Source: Salinicoccus sediminis
Lineage (GTDB): Bacteria > Bacillota > Bacilli > Staphylococcales > Salinicoccaceae
DNA length: 64,000 bases
Reading direction: 5' to 3'
NCBI RefSeq assembly: GCF_000986795.1
Contig: NZ_LAYZ01000024.1
Coordinates: 372,001 to 436,000, forward strand
Notes under the pieces: generated by a model
Databases searched by the model: none
What the model was told of the DNA's origin: nothing
The model's input: the letters and a program-made list of their open reading frames with translations, nothing else
In this document: positions 42,038 to 51,018 of the stretch, in pieces
Position numbering within the stretch: position 1 is the stretch's first letter
Layout of the letters: each line of letters opens with the position of its first letter
Translations under genes and position numbers: made by a program

Positions 42038-42064
42038 GAACCGGCCTGCGGGCCGGTTTTTTGC
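42038..42064 (+). terminator. Terminator after yjbH
   Basis: AACCGGCC-TGC-GGGCCGGTT followed by TTTTG, about 40 bp after the stop codon. Confidence 0.9.
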
Positions 42065-42121
42065 GTTTTCTGCGGGATGCGGACGTCGTCCGGGGCGACG
42101 ATGTCCATACGCGCCCTTTGT

Positions 42122-42190
42122 CGGACACCGCAGAAGTCGCCATGTCCGCCAAAGACCGTTTCCGGACACCGTAGAAATCGCCATGTCCGG
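42122..42190. repeat. 41-bp palindromic repeat, family A3 (2 units)
   Basis: CGGACACCGCAGAAGTCGCC at 42122 recurs as CGGACACCGTAGAAATCGCC at 42163, exactly 41 bp later, each followed by ATGTCCG. The spacer GCCAAAGACCGTTTC relates it to family A1. The flanks from 42191 to 42410 hold no gene I can support. Confidence 0.85.
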
Positions 42191-42410
42191 CAACGGGGTT
42201 CTCCTTCTCTGATACCGGAATTAAATGGCGAGTGCGGGCAGTATCAGATACCTCAGCAGACACTCTCCCGTTGCTTTTCTGCCCTTTCGACTCACCAGGA
42301 GGATGGCCGGACATAAAATAGGCAGACCCGACCGGGCCTGCCTCATATCGTCATTTTGGATTTTGACTGCGCCATGCGCAATCGTTATACAGAAAGATCT
42401 AATCAAAAAT

Positions 42411-42514
42411 AAAAAAGCAGCACACCTTCTGTAGTGTGCTGCTCAAACAAAGGGGATGGGAGAAATTTCTCACTGTTTTAACAAAGGGGTATGTTTCAGT
42501 GATAAAAATTTCAT
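42411..42514 (-). ncRNA. rsaE: RsaE (RoxS) small regulatory RNA
   Basis: The predicted 104-nt minus-strand RNA begins ATGAAATTTTTATCACTGAA and contains the RsaE C-rich seed segments ACATACCCCTTTGTT and TTTCTCCCATCCCCTTTGTT. It ends in a GCAGCACAC / GTGTGCTGC hairpin plus six Ts. RsaE pairs through its UCCC seeds with mRNAs of central metabolism and is induced by the respiratory regulator SrrAB in staphylococci. Its place beside pepF fits. Identification rests on remembered sequence features; a covariance search would confirm it. Confidence 0.92.
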
Positions 42515-42520
42515 GTCTAA

Positions 42521-42599
42521 ACTATATCATGGTCAACAAGGTTATGCAACAGTTTGAACTACTTTTCACAATACTGACATAATGAAAACGTATTCACAA
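42521..42599 (-). promoter_or_regulatory. rsaE promoter with TTGTGAA repeats
   Basis: On the minus strand TTGCAT (42544-42549) and TATAGT (42521-42526) are 17 bp apart, placing the start at about 42514. Upstream are two direct copies of TTGTGAA (42593-42599 and 42565-42571), 28 bp apart, the kind of element bound by SrrA/ResD-type regulators. The rest of the gap to 42876 is AT-rich and shows no gene. Confidence 0.75.
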
Positions 42600-42876
42600 A
42601 ATTATTTTCCATCCTGACCTTCAATAACTTGAAAAAATATTGAATTCATGCGGTTTATACCCGTTTCGTCAGAAAAATTTCTTCTCCGATCTTTGACCAA
42701 TTCCTTCTGCCCTCCAATGTAATAATACATCATAAGAGAGATTGATCACCGCCCATTCCTTTTACTTATGGCCTCCCCGGTTAATATATACGCAGTCATA
42801 TTTATAAAAATACATCCTGCTGGAGCCGGGTCTTCCAAAGACATACACATTCAGTTCATCCATTAAACTGAACATC

Positions 42877-42907
42877 AAAAAGGCAGATCCGTTATTCGGA
42901 TCTGCCT
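42877..42907 (-). terminator. Terminator of pepF
   Basis: On the minus strand GGCAGATCCG-AATAA-CGGATCTGCC followed by TTTTTG, 10 bp after the pepF stop codon. Confidence 0.92.
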
Positions 42908-42916
42908 GCCCGTATT

Positions 42917-44722
42917 TTACAATCCTGTCTCTTCAAGCAGCACTTCGAACTGGTCGAGCTGGCTTTCGAACACTTTCATCGCGTTTTCCACCGGCTCGGA
43001 TGTGGTCATGTCGACGCCTGCGTTTTTCAGCACTTCGATCGGATAGTCGGAGGAGCCTTTTTTCAGGAACTCCCTGACGTACCGCTCTGCAGTTTCGCTG
43101 CCCTCTTCGAGCACCTGTTTAGACAGGCTGGCTGCGGCGGCATACCCTGTGGAATACTGGTACACGTAATAGTTCATGTAGAAATGCGGGATTCTCGCCC
43201 ACTCCACATCGATGTAGTCGTCGTATTCCACCGCATCCCCGAAGTACTTGCGGTTCAACTCTCCGTAGATCTCATTGAGACCCCCTGCCGTGAGCGGCTC
43301 TCCCGCCTCTTTCATGGAATGGATCTTGTGTTCGAATTCTGCGAACATCGTCTGTCTGAAGACGGAGCCCTTGAAGCCTTCGAGCTGTTCGTTCAGAAGA
43401 TAGAGTTTCTTCCTGTTGTCCTCGAGATTTTTGAACATGTAATCAGCGAGCAGCGCCTCGTTGAAGTTGCTCGCCACTTCCGCTACGAAAATGGAATAGC
43501 CGGACAGGTTCGACGGCTGGTTCTGGCGGCTGTAGTAGCTGTGCACACTGTGACCGAACTCGTGCGTCAGTGTGAACAGATTGTTCACGTTATCCTGCCA
43601 GTTCATCAGTATGAACGGATTTGTGCCGTATGTGCCGGAGGAATACGCGCCGCTTCTCTTCCCTTTATTCTCGTAGATATCGACCCAGCGGTTCTCCAGT
43701 CCTTCGCGGATGATGCCGACATATTCCTCACCCATCGGCTCGAGTGACTTCAGCATCCATTCCTTCGCCTCTTCGTAGCTCATCTCGAAATCGATGTCGC
43801 CCACCATCGGCACATAGACATCGTACATCCTGAGCTCATCCAGGCCGAGCAGCCGCTTGCGGAGCTCAGTGTAGCGGTGCATGAGGTGAAGATTCCTGTT
43901 CACCGTCTCCACCAGCTGATCGTACACTTTTTCGGGGATAAAGTTATTGGAGAGCGCGTGATGCCGCGCCGAATCATAGCCTCTCGCCTGTGCCTGGAAC
44001 ACGTGCGTGTTGACGACGCCCTGCAGCGTCTGGCTCAGCGTATTTTTGAAATCGCCGTATTTCGCATACAGATTTTCATAGGCGGATCTGCGCAGTTCAC
44101 GGTCCGGTGACTTGAGCAGATCGATGTATGTCCCCTGTGTGAGGGTATGTTCATTGCCCTCTGAATCGACCGCATCGGGGAATTCGAGATCCGCATTGTT
44201 GAACATGCCGTAAGTGGACGACGGTCCCGACAGGACTTCCCCGGCCTGGGCCATGAGTTTTTCCTCTTTGTCGCTCAGTACATGGGCGCGCTTAGCATTC
44301 AGTTTCTCAAGGTCGAAGGCGAATTCGGACAGACGTCCGTCCTCCATCCATGATTTCAGTTCCGACTCATCAATATTCATGATTTCCGGGACGAGGAAAC
44401 TCCAGGCCGTGCTGAATTTGACGGCAAGCGTCCTTGCTTTCGACTCCATCGCGCTGTACGTATCATCCGATGTGTCCTGGTCATGCTTCAGATGGGCGTA
44501 GACGTAAAGTTTGCTGACTTCGATGTCGATTTCCCGCTCCGTCTCCAGGGCCTCTGCGAGCGAGTCCGCGGAATCGATCGATCCTTTGAATTTCTCCTCT
44601 TCGCCGAGACGTTCCCCAAGCGCTTTATATTTCTGTTCAAACGCTTCGTCCGACTCGAAAATCGTCGTCAGATCCCACGTGTTTTCTGTCTGCTGTTCAT
44701 CCCTTGTAATGACTTTTGCCAT
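42917..44722 (-). CDS. pepF: Oligoendopeptidase F
   Basis: A cytoplasmic M3-family zinc peptidase that cuts oligopeptides of about 7-17 residues. The 601-residue protein has the LTHEFGHSVHSYYSR zinc motif near residue 380, with the third ligand in the FVAEVASNFNEALL segment 25 residues later. ATG 44722 follows GGAGGGG by 5 bp; the longer upstream frame has no site. It would process peptides brought in by the opp system at 51-57 kb. Confidence 0.96.
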   Translation of the reverse strand: MAKVITRDEQQTENTWDLTTIFESDEAFEQKYKALGERLGEEEKFKGSIDSADSLAEALETEREIDIEVSKLYVYAHLKHDQDTSDDTYSAMESKARTLAVKFSTAWSFLVPEIMNIDESELKSWMEDGRLSEFAFDLEKLNAKRAHVLSDKEEKLMAQAGEVLSGPSSTYGMFNNADLEFPDAVDSEGNEHTLTQGTYIDLLKSPDRELRRSAYENLYAKYGDFKNTLSQTLQGVVNTHVFQAQARGYDSARHHALSNNFIPEKVYDQLVETVNRNLHLMHRYTELRKRLLGLDELRMYDVYVPMVGDIDFEMSYEEAKEWMLKSLEPMGEEYVGIIREGLENRWVDIYENKGKRSGAYSSGTYGTNPFILMNWQDNVNNLFTLTHEFGHSVHSYYSRQNQPSNLSGYSIFVAEVASNFNEALLADYMFKNLEDNRKKLYLLNEQLEGFKGSVFRQTMFAEFEHKIHSMKEAGEPLTAGGLNEIYGELNRKYFGDAVEYDDYIDVEWARIPHFYMNYYVYQYSTGYAAAASLSKQVLEEGSETAERYVREFLKKGSSDYPIEVLKNAGVDMTTSEPVENAMKVFESQLDQFEVLLEETGL

Positions 44723-44790
44723 TCTTACCCCTCCAGTATCAAGATAATATAATTTTCTCAATATTTGAAAGGAATTTCAAGTGCCGAAAC

Positions 44791-45750
44791 TTATTGTGAA
44801 TTATATAACATATAGTAGCCGTGCAGCAGTTCCTTCATCACCTGCTGCTTCGACGGCGCGTCCTGCACGGTGCGCATGCGTATGAACCGTTCGAACACAT
44901 CCATATGGAATGTGCCCTCCTGCAGATGATGATACAGAAACAGCTTCCACTCAAGCGGCGGGTTCAGTATCCACCGCTCCGCCTCAATCGTCCAGCTTAG
45001 ATAGGGCGGGATCTTTGTGTCATCCAGCCCCAGATGATACATGAAAGACAATGTAGGATTCAGCACACTCCGCTGCTGTCTTTCCCGCTGGATCATCTGT
45101 CTTGTCTCGCGCCGGGTCAGCTGCCTCATCTGCTGCGGGTGGAAGGACTTTATCGCAAGGAGTCCTGGCGAACCGGTCTCGCGCTTCACATAAGACCACC
45201 TGCCGCAGCCGTGGTTGTGATGGAGCATGATCCTGTGGATTTTTTTGGTTTTCACATTATAGGTGAATAAAGACCTCATATACTGGGTCGACAGCTGGAA
45301 ATTCGTCGGCATGCACCTGTCCGATTCCATGCGGATGCTCTCTTCGTCAAGCAGCCAGATGACTTCCATGCCGAGCGAATGATACCCTTTCGACCGTTCG
45401 GCGATCAGCTCGGCCGAGATGGTGGAGAACTGCACTTCCAATGCGAGCCTGCCGTCCACCAGAAGGTCCGGGATCTGTTCGATGGCGGGCAGATAGTACT
45501 CCATGGCAACTGCGGCGGTTGCCCTCAATTTCAGATACAGGTCATGCTTTGCCTGCAGATGCTCCATCGACTCTTTCTTGTAGAGATACCGGATGCAGTC
45601 CAGTATTCTGTGATGTGAGAAGTGAGGCAGTTTGATATTCCCCGACTTGAAGGTGACAGGAGCATCGCAGACAGGACAGAAGTACTTCCTGTTCTTCACT
45701 GCATCCGCCGCTGTGATCTGGCTGCCGTTTTCGTCCAATGCTAAAAACAT
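44791..45750 (-). CDS. coiA: Competence protein CoiA
   Basis: CoiA is needed for natural transformation after DNA entry. The 319-residue protein has the family's N-terminal CPVCDAPVTFKSGNIKLPHFSH zinc-binding stretch (residues 25-46, each part short), followed by a nuclease-like region: SMEHLQAKHDLY, LPAIEQIPDLLVDGRLALEVQFS with D/E-x-Q as catalytic-type residues, and RSKGYHSLGMEVIWLLD. It is upstream of and co-directional with pepF. The ATG at 45750 follows AGGAGGTTTTTTAT, and the shared bipartite element lies 22-48 bp upstream. Confidence 0.92.
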   Translation of the reverse strand: MFLALDENGSQITAADAVKNRKYFCPVCDAPVTFKSGNIKLPHFSHHRILDCIRYLYKKESMEHLQAKHDLYLKLRATAAVAMEYYLPAIEQIPDLLVDGRLALEVQFSTISAELIAERSKGYHSLGMEVIWLLDEESIRMESDRCMPTNFQLSTQYMRSLFTYNVKTKKIHRIMLHHNHGCGRWSYVKRETGSPGLLAIKSFHPQQMRQLTRRETRQMIQRERQQRSVLNPTLSFMYHLGLDDTKIPPYLSWTIEAERWILNPPLEWKLFLYHHLQEGTFHMDVFERFIRMRTVQDAPSKQQVMKELLHGYYMLYNSQ

Positions 45751-45771
45751 ATAAAAAACCTCCTTTTCTAT

Positions 45772-45798
45772 ATATATGCTAGAAAAAGAGGTTTTTGA
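45772..45798 (-). promoter_or_regulatory. Bipartite ATCARA-N15-CATATA element, coiA
   Basis: On the minus strand ATCAAA (45793-45798) and CATATA (45772-45777) are 15 bp apart, as at the NERD genes. The match continues through TATATATAG, AAAGGAGGTTTTTT and into ATGTTTTT, most closely with the NERD relic. Within the spacer, AAAA-ACCTC-TTTT also fits a single ComK-type AT box, so ComK and an alternative sigma factor are both candidates. Confidence 0.7.
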
Positions 45799-45819
45799 TT
45801 ATTTTTTCTGTCAGATAAA

Positions 45820-46473
45820 TTATTTTACTTTAAAATATTTTCTTACCTGAGCCCTGACGTTGCTGCTCATGATGATCGTGCCGTATTCCTCTATCACCAT
45901 TGAAGCAATTTCCGCCGGGGTGCTGTACTCGAGCAGCTTCGCTTCGACACGCTCGATATCCATATAATCCAGGCGATAGTCGAAGAAGATCTGATAATAA
46001 TACTTGCCGCCGTACGTGAACAGCAGATCTTCATACTGTGTTTCATCCAGTTCAACTTCGTGGGTATACTTGATCAGGTCTTCTATATCATCGAAATGGA
46101 CCATCACAGGTTCCTTCGTCACCGGAACTGTCTCCTTGTTGTCCTGCGCCGCCCCATCAAGGAAGTTTTCTATATCATTGTTATTTATATTCATAGGCGT
46201 CTGCTCCATTGAGAAAGGATCGTCTTCATCACGTGACTTGGAAACTACAACTTCCACTCCTTTGTCGTAGGCGTGCACCTGGATCCAGAGCGGGCCTTCC
46301 ATCGTAAAGTCGTCTTCCTGCTCATGGTTCACTTCATCCATGATCGACCAGAAGAATTCTTCGCCGCGTTTTCGGTTCATCCAGAGATCGTCCCGGTCAA
46401 AGCCGCGTTTTTCGATATCCTGATAGGTTATGAAAAACTTGATCGTCGAATCATTCACTCTTTCAATTCTCAT
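45820..46473 (-). CDS. mecA: Adaptor protein MecA
   Basis: MecA delivers ComK, ComS-type partners and other substrates to ClpCP. The 217-residue protein has the N-terminal RIERVNDSTIKFFITYQDIEKRGF part and the C-terminal ClpC-binding domain with EYSTPAEIASMVIEEYGTII near the end. An acidic linker separates them. ATG 46473 has AAGGAG 8 bp upstream; GTG 46482 is too close to it. Its classical target ComK is encoded at 3 kb but lacks the usual C-terminal tail. Confidence 0.93.
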   Translation of the reverse strand: MRIERVNDSTIKFFITYQDIEKRGFDRDDLWMNRKRGEEFFWSIMDEVNHEQEDDFTMEGPLWIQVHAYDKGVEVVVSKSRDEDDPFSMEQTPMNINNNDIENFLDGAAQDNKETVPVTKEPVMVHFDDIEDLIKYTHEVELDETQYEDLLFTYGGKYYYQIFFDYRLDYMDIERVEAKLLEYSTPAEIASMVIEEYGTIIMSSNVRAQVRKYFKVK

Positions 46474-46573
46474 CCTTCTCACTCCTTTTCACCGAGAATG
46501 GCTTCTATATATATTATACCCCATAAACTCAGGGTAATACCAATTTTGGAATTGTAACCCATTATACGCCAAA

Positions 46574-46607
46574 ACACCTGCGGATATCAAGATATCCGCA
46601 GGTGTCT
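46574..46607 (-). terminator. Terminator of spx
   Basis: ACACCTGCGGATATC and GATATCCGCAGGTGT form a 15-bp perfect stem with a 2-3 base loop; the minus strand continues TTTTGG. It lies about 37 bp after the spx stop codon. Confidence 0.85.
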
Positions 46608-46643
46608 CCAACGTAAGTAATATATCAGTTTAAGGGAAGAAAC

Positions 46644-47042
46644 TTACATTTCAGCTAAACGTTTTGCCTCTTTAAGATGGAACGTCCTTACAGTCCTCGG
46701 GAGGAAACGGCGAATTTCATCTTCGTTGTATCCCACCTGCAGACGTTTGTCATCCATGATGATCGGTCTTCTGAGAAGCCCCGGATTCTCCATAATCAAT
46801 GTGTACAGTTCATGCATAGGCAGACTGTCGATATCTACATCAAGTTTTTGGAAAGTTTTAGATCTTGTGGAAATAATCTCATCCGTACCATCTTCAGTCA
46901 TTCTTAGAATGGACTTCACTTCATCAAGTGTCAGTGGTTCAGAGAATATATTTCTTTCAGTATAGGGAATATCGTTTTCTTGTAACCATGCTTTTGCTTT
47001 ACGGCATGATGTGCAGCTTGGAGAAGTAAAAAGTGTTACCAT
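46644..47042 (-). CDS. spx: Redox regulator Spx
   Basis: Spx binds the RNA polymerase alpha subunit and redirects transcription in disulfide stress. The 132-residue ArsC-like protein has the CTSC redox switch at residues 10-13, and [31 protein letters not shown] in the middle (interaction face), then [19 protein letters not shown] and a C-terminal segment seen by YjbH. ATG 47042 was chosen; GTG 47051 is too near GGAG. Almost identical to Bacillus and Staphylococcus Spx. Confidence 0.98.
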   Translation of the reverse strand: MVTLFTSPSCTSCRKAKAWLQENDIPYTERNIFSEPLTLDEVKSILRMTEDGTDEIISTRSKTFQKLDVDIDSLPMHELYTLIMENPGLLRRPIIMDDKRLQVGYNEDEIRRFLPRTVRTFHLKEAKRLAEM

Positions 47043-48328
<1,286 letters not shown>

Positions 48329-48342
48329 TATTGGTATATATG

Positions 48343-48378
48343 CGGACGCACTCACCGGTCGTGAGTGCGTTTTTTTTG
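48343..48378 (+). terminator. Terminator after trpS
   Basis: CGCACTCAC-CGGTC-GTGAGTGCG followed by eight Ts, 16 bp after the stop codon. Confidence 0.93.
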
Positions 48379-48395
48379 GTAGAGTGCGACCGGTC

Positions 48396-48590
48396 GGCGG
48401 ACACGGCAGATTGCGCGGTGTCCGGAAAAGCACGATGGCGGACACGGCCGATGTCGCGGTGTCCGGAAAAGCACGATGGCGGACACGGCCGATGTCGCGG
48501 TGTCCGGGAAAGCACGATGGCGGACACGGCGGATTGCGCGGTGTCCGGGAAAGCACGATGGCGGACACGGCGGATTGCGCGGTGTCCGCC
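48396..48590. repeat. 41-bp palindromic array, family A4 (5 units)
   Basis: Units start exactly every 41 bp at 48396, 48437, 48478, 48519 and 48560. Each has GGCGGACACGGC, a short variable centre (AGATTGC, CGATGTC or GGATTGC), GCGGTGTCCGG and the spacer RAAAGCACGAT. Neighbouring units are nearly identical, suggesting recent expansion. It lies between convergent trpS and fabF. Confidence 0.95.
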
Positions 48591-48651
48591 ATCCGCTGTA
48601 AACGGGCCGCCCTGATGATATTAGCGGCCTCGGTTCCCATCAGCGCCGCCC

Positions 48652-48687
48652 AAAAACACCCCCATCCGCCGCGGCGGATGGGGGTGT
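48652..48687 (-). terminator. Terminator of fabF
   Basis: ACACCCCCATCCGCCG and CGGCGGATGGGGGTGT form a 16-bp stem; the minus strand continues TTTTTG. It starts 12 bp after the fabF stop codon. Confidence 0.93.
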
Positions 48688-48698
48688 CATCACATATA

Positions 48699-49940
48699 TC
48701 AGTCTTCGTATTTCTTCAATAGTAGTGTGGCGTTGTGGCCGCCGAAGCCGAGGCTGTTCGTGATGGCGTATTTCAGGTCGCGCTCGATGGCTCCGTCCGG
48801 CACGTAGTTCAGGTCGCAGTCGGGGTCGGGGTTCTCGAGCCCGATGGTCGGATGGACTTTGCCGTCTCTCAGGCTGAATGCGGTGATGATGAGTTCCATT
48901 CCGCCGCCGCCGCCGAGAAGGTGGCCTGTCATGGATTTCGTCGAGTTGACAGCCATTTTGTATGCATGATCGCCGAACACTGTCTTGATCGCCTTTGTCT
49001 CGAACAGGTCATTGTACGGTGTGCTCGTGCCGTGTCCGTTGACATAGCCGACTTCATCAGGGTCGATGCCGCCGTCTTTCAGCGCTTCTCTCATCGCGCG
49101 TGCACCGCCTTCGCCATCTTCTGCCGGAGCTGTGATATGGTGCGCATCTCCTGTTGAGCCGTAGCCGACGATCTCAGCATAGATTTTCGCACCGCGTGCT
49201 TTGGCGTGCTCGAGTTCCTCGAGCATGACGATGCCGGAGCCTTCCCCGATTACGAAACCGTCACGGTCTGCCGAATACGGGCGGGATGCCTTATCCGGGT
49301 CTTCCGCAGTCGAGAGTGCCTTGTTTGCCTGGAAACCGGCAACGCCCATCCTTGTGATCGGCGCTTCTGTTCCGCCCGTGATCATGGCGTCAGCCTGGCC
49401 TCTTGCGATGAACTTGAATGCTTCGCCGATCGAGTTCGTGCCTGTCGCACATGCTGTCACCGTTGCGCCGTTCGGGCCTTTTGCACCGTGCTTGATGGAT
49501 ACCTGGCCGCTGGCCATATCCGGAATCATCATCGGTACGAAGAACGGGCTCACGCGGCGCGGTCCGCGCTCGTAAAGCACTTTGAAGCCGTCTTCGAGTG
49601 CCTGGATGCCGCCGATGCCGGAGCCTATCCATACACCGATGCGCTCAGCGTTGTCATCATTTATCTCAAGTCCGCTGTCGGCAACTGCTTCATCCGCAGC
49701 CACCATCGCGTATTGGGTGAAGCGGTCCATGCGGCGCGCTTCCTTCTTATCCATATAGTCTTCAACATTGAAGTCTTTAAGTTCACCGGCAACATGAATA
49801 TTGTAATCACTGTTATCAATACGGGTGATCTTGCCTATACCATTTACACCATTCAGTGCATTCTTCCAAGTGTCGGGCGCTGTATTTCCGATAGGTGTGA
49901 GCGCACCGACCCCTGTAACTACTACTCTTCTTTTATCCAT
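48699..49940 (-). CDS. fabF: 3-oxoacyl-ACP synthase II
   Basis: FabF elongates acyl-ACP with malonyl-ACP. The 413-residue thiolase-fold enzyme has the catalytic cysteine in [13 protein letters not shown] near residue 165 and two histidines in [11 protein letters not shown] near 305 and [12 protein letters not shown] near 341. It starts 8 bp inside the end of fabH and is translated with it. GGAGGAG precedes the ATG. Confidence 0.97.
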   Translation of the reverse strand: MDKRRVVVTGVGALTPIGNTAPDTWKNALNGVNGIGKITRIDNSDYNIHVAGELKDFNVEDYMDKKEARRMDRFTQYAMVAADEAVADSGLEINDDNAERIGVWIGSGIGGIQALEDGFKVLYERGPRRVSPFFVPMMIPDMASGQVSIKHGAKGPNGATVTACATGTNSIGEAFKFIARGQADAMITGGTEAPITRMGVAGFQANKALSTAEDPDKASRPYSADRDGFVIGEGSGIVMLEELEHAKARGAKIYAEIVGYGSTGDAHHITAPAEDGEGGARAMREALKDGGIDPDEVGYVNGHGTSTPYNDLFETKAIKTVFGDHAYKMAVNSTKSMTGHLLGGGGGMELIITAFSLRDGKVHPTIGLENPDPDCDLNYVPDGAIERDLKYAITNSLGFGGHNATLLLKKYED

Positions 49941-50901
49941 GTGTCTCCTCCTTATTGCTTCCCCAGGTCAGACAGATTGAACCCCACGTGAGTCCGCCGC
50001 CGAAGCCGACTAAAATAAGGTTGTCTCCTGATTTTATTCTACCATTTTTCACGTCGTGATGGATACTAAGTGGTATGGATGCAGCAGAAGTATTGCCGTA
50101 TTTATCCACCGTCGAACTCATTTTCTCCGGCGGCAGATCCATGCGCTCGCGCGCCGCATTCATGATGCGGATATTTGCCTGGTGCGGCACGAGGCGGTCG
50201 ATGTCATCTGTCGACAATCCCGCCTTCTCAGTCACAATGATGCTCGATTCGCCCATCTGGCGCACGGCGAATTTGAACACTTCGCGGCCGTTCATGCGGA
50301 TGTTGCCGCCGTCACTCTCATCACCGTAGAGATATGGGCCGCCCTGTCCGTTGCTGCCGAGATCGAAGGATTTTATACCGTACTCCTCTTCCACTTCCCC
50401 GAGCACGACTGCACCGGCCCCGTCGCCGAATAAAACCGCCGTCGAACGGTCGCTGAAGTCGGTGATCTTAGTCAGCTTGTCCGCACCGACGACAAGCACA
50501 TGCCTATACGTTCCCGTCTGGATGAACTGCGCACCTGTTACGACGCCGTATATGAAACCGGTGCATGCTGCGAGCTGGTCCATGGAGGGAACATTCCGCA
50601 GCCCCAGCCTTTCCTGGAGTATCGTTGCGACCGTCGGAAACTGCATGTCCCCGGTGGAAGTGGCAACGATCACGAGGTCTATATCCTCTTTGGCGACGCC
50701 GGAATTGTCGATTGCCTCTTTCGCCGCTTCGTATGCAAGATCACTCGTATCCATATCATCTTCGGCAAAACGCCGCTCTTTTATACCAGTCATCTCTGTG
50801 ATCCATTCATCGGATGTATCCAATATCTTTTCGAAGTCTTCGTTCGTAAACACTTTCTCGGGTACATAGGTTCCAAGACCCAGAACACCTACATTATTCA
50901 T
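49933..50901 (-). CDS. fabH: 3-oxoacyl-ACP synthase III
   Basis: FabH starts fatty-acid synthesis by joining acyl-CoA and malonyl-ACP. The 322-residue protein has the catalytic cysteine in [10 protein letters not shown] near 113, the histidine in [10 protein letters not shown] near 243 and asparagine in [10 protein letters not shown] near 273. It leads the fabHF operon under a FapR-type operator. Confidence 0.97.
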   Translation of the reverse strand: MNNVGVLGLGTYVPEKVFTNEDFEKILDTSDEWITEMTGIKERRFAEDDMDTSDLAYEAAKEAIDNSGVAKEDIDLVIVATSTGDMQFPTVATILQERLGLRNVPSMDQLAACTGFIYGVVTGAQFIQTGTYRHVLVVGADKLTKITDFSDRSTAVLFGDGAGAVVLGEVEEEYGIKSFDLGSNGQGGPYLYGDESDGGNIRMNGREVFKFAVRQMGESSIIVTEKAGLSTDDIDRLVPHQANIRIMNAARERMDLPPEKMSSTVDKYGNTSAASIPLSIHHDVKNGRIKSGDNLILVGFGGGLTWGSICLTWGSNKEETHG

Positions 50902-50924
50902 TTGACCACACCTTATAATCTCAT

Positions 50925-50943
50925 ATTATAACTAGGTACTAAT
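50925..50943 (-). promoter_or_regulatory. FapR operator over the fabHF promoter
   Basis: On the minus strand ATTAGTACCTAGTTATAAT is a typical FapR site; its end includes the TATAAT box. A weak TTTGTG lies 17 bp upstream of it. The first ten bases are identical to the fabI site at 34789-34807. Confidence 0.85.
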
Positions 50944-50970
50944 TTATCACAAACAGAGGGTTTTCACAAT

Positions 50971-51005
50971 AAAAAAAGCACCTATGCAGTTTTGCATAGG
51001 CGCTT
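50971..51005 (-). terminator. Terminator of oppA
   Basis: On the minus strand AAGCGCCTATGCA-AAAC-TGCATAGGTGCTT is followed by five Ts, 14 bp after the oppA stop codon. Confidence 0.92.
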
Positions 51006-51018
51006 CCATGAAGTGCGA

